In this document: one piece after another, positions 12,979-15,795 of the stretch
Position numbering within the stretch: position 1 is the first letter of the stretch
How the letters are laid out: the number at the start of each line of letters is the position of its first letter
Assembly: GCA_937893015.1 (NCBI GenBank)
Contig: CALBJX010000070.1
Coordinates: 1-15,795, forward strand
Source of the DNA: an uncultured Verrucomicrobiales bacterium
GTDB lineage: Bacteria > Verrucomicrobiota > Verrucomicrobiia > Verrucomicrobiales > Akkermansiaceae
Direction: 5' to 3'
DNA: 15,795 nucleotides
The notes under the pieces: generated by a model
Told to the model about the DNA's origin: nothing
Database searches by the model: none
Seen by the model: only the letters and a program-made list of their open reading frames with translations
Translations under genes and position numbers: made by a program

Positions 12979-14922
12979 ATGACTTTTTCCGAGCTCGGCA
13001 TTTGCCCCGAAATCCTTGAAGCCATCGAAGTCTTGGGCTTCGATACCCCCTCTCCCATTCAGGAACGCGCCATCCCCGCTGCGCTGGCGGGCGCGGATAT
13101 CGTGGGGCTCTCCCATACGGGCTCGGGCAAGACGCTGGCCTTCTCTATCCCCGCGCTGGAGCACATCGACCCCGAGCTGCGCGCCGTGCAGGTGCTCTGC
13201 CTTGCCCCCACCCGTGAGCTCGCCGTGCAAATCTGCCGCGAGGTGGACAAGCTCGCCCTCTTCATGGACAACGTGTCCGCCGTGCCGATTTACGGCGGGG
13301 CTTCCTTCGGTCCCCAGCTCGCGGCGCTCAAGCGCGGCGTGCAGTTTGTCGTCGGCACGCCCGGGCGCGTGATTGACCTGATGGAGCAGGGGGAATTCGA
13401 CACCTCGCACATCTCCATGCTCATCCTCGATGAAGCGGATGAAATGCTCGACATGGGCTTCCAAGAGGACATCGAGCGCGTGGTGGCGCAGATTCCCGAG
13501 GAACGCCAAACGCTCTTTTTCTCCGCCACCATGAGCGCGCCCATCCGCGCCCTCATCGACAGCCTTGCCACGGAACCGCAGGAGATTTCCATCGAGCGCC
13601 CCGTGCTCACCGTGCCGACCTGCGAGCAGGTGGTGTACGATGTCATCTTCTCCTCCCGCATCGAGGTGCTCTGCCGCCTCATCGAGATGGGGCGCATGAA
13701 GCGCGGCCTCGTCTTCGCCAACACCAAGCGCGTGGTGGATGACATCGTGGACGGCATGCTCGCCCGCGGCTACGCCGTGGACCGCCTGCACGGCGACATG
13801 CCGCAGACCCTGCGTGAGCGCGTCATGGGGTCCTTCCGCAGTGGCAACCTGCATGTGCTCGTTGCCACGGATATCGCCGCCCGCGGGCTGGATATCGACG
13901 ATGTGGACATCGTGGTGAACTTTGAGCTGCCCCGCGACCCCGAGGACTACGTCCACCGCATCGGCCGCACCGCCCGCGCGGGCCGCAAGGGCAAGGCCGT
14001 CACCTTCATCGGCCGCCGCGATTTCTCGCTGCTCGCCCGCATCGAGCGATTCGTGGGCGTGAAGCTCCAACGCGAGAAGGTCATGACGGGGGCGATGGTG
14101 GAGACCGCCCGCCGCGAGGCTCTGGTGGATGAAATCATCGAAAAGGCCGCCATGGCGCACGAGCTGCCCGAGGAGCTGCGCGACCTCGATGTGGACCTCG
14201 AAAAACTTTGCTGCGCCATGTTCCACCTGCTCGCGGACAAGCAGCACCGCGAGATTCAGCCTATCCCCGAGGATCGCCCCTCCAAGTTCGCCGCCCGCAA
14301 ACTTTCCGAGCGCGAACCCCGAGAGCCGCGCACGGAAGACGCCGCCCCCGAGAAGGGCAACGACTGGAGCAAGCTCGAACAAAGCGTCACGCTCTTCATG
14401 AACGGCGGCAAGTGCCTGCACATCCGCCCGAAGGACATCGTCGGCCTTCTCTGCAATGAGGGCGGCGTGCCCAAGAGCGCTATCGGTGACATCCGCCTCT
14501 TCCCCAAGCACTCGCTCATCGAAGTGTCTCCCGAGGTTGCCCCGCAGGTCTGTGAAACGCTGGCTACCTGCCACATCTGCGGCTACGAAGTCAATATCCG
14601 CGAGGACCGCGGCTTCCCCGGCGACGACAGCGAACCCCGCGAGCACCGCGGCTTTGAACGCCGTGAACGCCGTGGTTTCCGCCCGCAGCGCGACACGGAT
14701 TATCGCCCCCGCCGCCCCCGCGATACCCGCGACGGCCACGAGCGCCCCTTCCGCTTCGACCGCGGCGAGCGTTACGAACGCCCCGAACGCTCCGAACGAG
14801 GCGGCTTCACCAAGCAGCGCTTCTCCTCCTTCGGCCCCGCCAAGTTCGACCGCAAGCGCGACCGCGGCGAGGACGGCGGCAACAACGACAAAACCTTCCG
14901 CCGCTTCTCCAAGCGCAAGTAA
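12979..14922 (+). CDS. DEAD-box ATP-dependent RNA helicase, CsdA/DeaD-like
   Basis: The 647-residue protein unwinds RNA duplexes with ATP, probably in ribosome assembly or mRNA decay. All core motifs are present: Q motif around FDTPSPIQ (21-28), I SHTGSGKT (45-52), Ia APTRELA (76-82), Ib TPGR (127-130), II DEAD (151-154), III SAT (182-184), IV VFANTK (245-250), V ATDIAARGLDI (296-306) and VI HRIGRTARAG (326-335). A DbpA-type RNA-binding domain (about 469-540, VTLFMNGGKCLHIRPKDIVG) follows a charged linker. The tail (about 543-647) is rich in Arg, Asp, Glu and Gly with repeated RGF and RPER words, likely disordered and RNA-binding. ATG 12979 is chosen over GTG 12961 because family members begin MxFxELG. 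Confidence 0.95.
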   Translation: MTFSELGICPEILEAIEVLGFDTPSPIQERAIPAALAGADIVGLSHTGSGKTLAFSIPALEHIDPELRAVQVLCLAPTRELAVQICREVDKLALFMDNVSAVPIYGGASFGPQLAALKRGVQFVVGTPGRVIDLMEQGEFDTSHISMLILDEADEMLDMGFQEDIERVVAQIPEERQTLFFSATMSAPIRALIDSLATEPQEISIERPVLTVPTCEQVVYDVIFSSRIEVLCRLIEMGRMKRGLVFANTKRVVDDIVDGMLARGYAVDRLHGDMPQTLRERVMGSFRSGNLHVLVATDIAARGLDIDDVDIVVNFELPRDPEDYVHRIGRTARAGRKGKAVTFIGRRDFSLLARIERFVGVKLQREKVMTGAMVETARREALVDEIIEKAAMAHELPEELRDLDVDLEKLCCAMFHLLADKQHREIQPIPEDRPSKFAARKLSEREPREPRTEDAAPEKGNDWSKLEQSVTLFMNGGKCLHIRPKDIVGLLCNEGGVPKSAIGDIRLFPKHSLIEVSPEVAPQVCETLATCHICGYEVNIREDRGFPGDDSEPREHRGFERRERRGFRPQRDTDYRPRRPRDTRDGHERPFRFDRGERYERPERSERGGFTKQRFSSFGPAKFDRKRDRGEDGGNNDKTFRRFSKRK

Positions 14923-14965
14923 AGGGAAACGCGCTGCGGATGCGCCTCGGTGCCGGATACGAAAA

Positions 14966-14993
14966 AGCCCCCGCTCCATGAAGAGCGGAGGCT
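14966..14993 (-). terminator. intrinsic terminator of the PEP-CTERM gene
   Basis: An 11-bp stem with one mismatch (14966-14976 and 14983-14993; AGCCCCCGCTC with GAGCGGAGGCT) encloses a 6-nt loop. On the minus strand a run of five T follows the stem, so it ends transcription of the minus-strand gene that stops 25 nt away. It could also stop helicase transcripts, but no T-run follows on the plus strand. Confidence 0.8.
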
Positions 14994-15017
14994 GAAGAAT
15001 GATGCTGTCGTCGGGAT

Positions 15018-15707
15018 TTAGTGACGACGGCGGCGGGAAGCCAGACCGGCGAGAGCCAGCAGACTCAGCGTTGCCGTGGCGGGCTCGGGCGTCACGGTGA
15101 AGGTCACATAGGCATTATTCTGGCCGCTCCAGCCGCTATAGCCGCTTGTACCATCCGACGCAGGAGTCCAGGTGATACCATCGCCTTCGGGCAGATAGGC
15201 ACCCGGAACACCGCAGGTCGCGCGGTCAAAGCGGAACGAGGCTTTTGCGCCGTAATAGGCCGCAATATTATTTTCCGTGGTGGAGAAAGCGTCTGCCGTG
15301 GTATTGCTTGTCACAAAGAAGAACTGGTACTGGGTATCCTTGTCCAGCGACACATCGGTGAATTCAAACTTCAGGTCAATGCCGGTACCAAAGGTCACGA
15401 CATTATCGGAGAGGCCAACGAAGGTACCCACTTTATCTGCACCGGGGCGTCGGAAGATGACCATCTTGACTTTGTTGTCGAAGCTGCCGCCGTTGTTCGA
15501 GCTCTGCAACGTTACAGCCTGCAACCCCAGCGTTTCAACTGTATCCGGTGCCGTCGAAGTCAGGAAACTATCCGAAAGTTTCATGATGAAACCATTCGCG
15601 ACATCCTGACCATTCACCTCTTTGTCCGTCGAGACTGTCCACGGTTCCGTATAGGCAGCGAAAGCGGAAGCACTCAGCGCCACGAGCGTGATTAATGTCT
15701 TTTTCAT
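15018..15707 (-). CDS. secreted PEP-CTERM sorting-domain protein, putative beta-sandwich
   Basis: The 229-residue protein has a signal peptide (MKKTLITLVALSASAFA, cleavage near 17-18) and a C-terminal sorting tail: TPEPA from 206, a short hydrophobic helix (TATLSLLALAGLA), then four Arg and a His. This is the PEP-CTERM layout recognised by exosortases, so the protein is probably processed and placed on the cell surface. The body (19-205) is rich in Thr, Val, Phe and Asn with alternating hydrophobic residues (VTLQSSNN, LKFEFTDVSLDKDTQYQFFFVTSNTTADA), suggesting a lectin-like beta-sandwich; this is inference. The frame is open beyond 15707, but this ATG gives the signal peptide. The gene is visibly richer in A and T than its neighbours. 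No exosortase gene is in the window. Confidence 0.88.
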   Translation of the reverse strand: MKKTLITLVALSASAFAAYTEPWTVSTDKEVNGQDVANGFIMKLSDSFLTSTAPDTVETLGLQAVTLQSSNNGGSFDNKVKMVIFRRPGADKVGTFVGLSDNVVTFGTGIDLKFEFTDVSLDKDTQYQFFFVTSNTTADAFSTTENNIAAYYGAKASFRFDRATCGVPGAYLPEGDGITWTPASDGTSGYSGWSGQNNAYVTFTVTPEPATATLSLLALAGLASRRRRH

Positions 15708-15720
15708 TGTTGCTAATTTC

Positions 15721-15728
15721 TGTATATA
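15721..15728 (-). promoter_or_regulatory. -10-like element of the PEP-CTERM gene
   Basis: On the minus strand the AT-rich TATATACA offers TATATA (15728-15723) or TATACA (15726-15721), ending 13-15 nt before the ATG at 15707. No good -35 hexamer is visible at the right distance, so the gene may depend on an activator or an alternative sigma factor. Confidence 0.3.
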
Positions 15729-15795
15729 TTGTTCTGTATGAATGCAGAGTGGCGGGAAATCCATGCACGTGATATGGCGTTTTCGCACACCCCTG

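Noticed and set aside
12649..14979. Minus-strand open frame of 776 codons opposite the helicase
   Set aside because: It is a shadow of the helicase gene with the same compositional cause; no signal, domain or start region is visible.

Overview
The window looks like ordinary chromosomal DNA of a GC-rich Gram-negative bacterium, most likely a member of the Verrucomicrobiota close to Akkermansia. This rests on the PEP-CTERM tail of the last gene (a PEPATATLSLLALAG-like stretch followed by an Arg cluster, which I associate with Akkermansia proteins), on a eukaryote-type branching enzyme, and on the near absence of Shine-Dalgarno sequences before the genes. The assignment is inference, since no rRNA or marker phylogeny can be done here. 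I see no phage, insertion sequence, CRISPR array, toxin-antitoxin or defence genes, and no convincing new multi-gene system.

Layout. At the left edge is a tRNA-His on the minus strand, cut by the window, with its promoter. Then come plus-strand genes: a DUF2157 membrane protein overlapping a GDYXXLXY-type protein (300-2247); a secreted protein of unknown function (2391-3374); gatB (3402-4871); a probable operon of panC, an orphan LolD-like ABC ATPase and a ClcB-like ClC protein (4928-8108); then glgB and a short-chain dehydrogenase 3 nt apart (8159-10888). A strong bidirectional terminator separates the dehydrogenase from a convergent minus-strand gene for a secreted Ala/Pro-rich protein (10963-11958). 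A divergent intergenic region of about 250 nt follows, then an M50 membrane metalloprotease (12217-12915) and a CsdA/DeaD-like DEAD-box helicase (12979-14922). A second terminator separates the helicase from a convergent PEP-CTERM surface protein (15018-15707). No stretch of more than 300 bases lacks a gene.

Function. Most genes are housekeeping: charging of Gln/Asn tRNA by transamidation (gatB), pantothenate synthesis (panC), glycogen branching (glgB) and RNA remodelling (helicase). Three genes encode exported proteins without known function. The most interesting recurring signal is regulatory. Several genes have a -10-like hexamer ending only 6-12 nt before the start codon and no ribosome binding site, which would give leaderless or nearly leaderless mRNAs. 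Several very long antisense open frames (up to 828 codons) are shadows caused by GC-rich codon usage and are not annotated.
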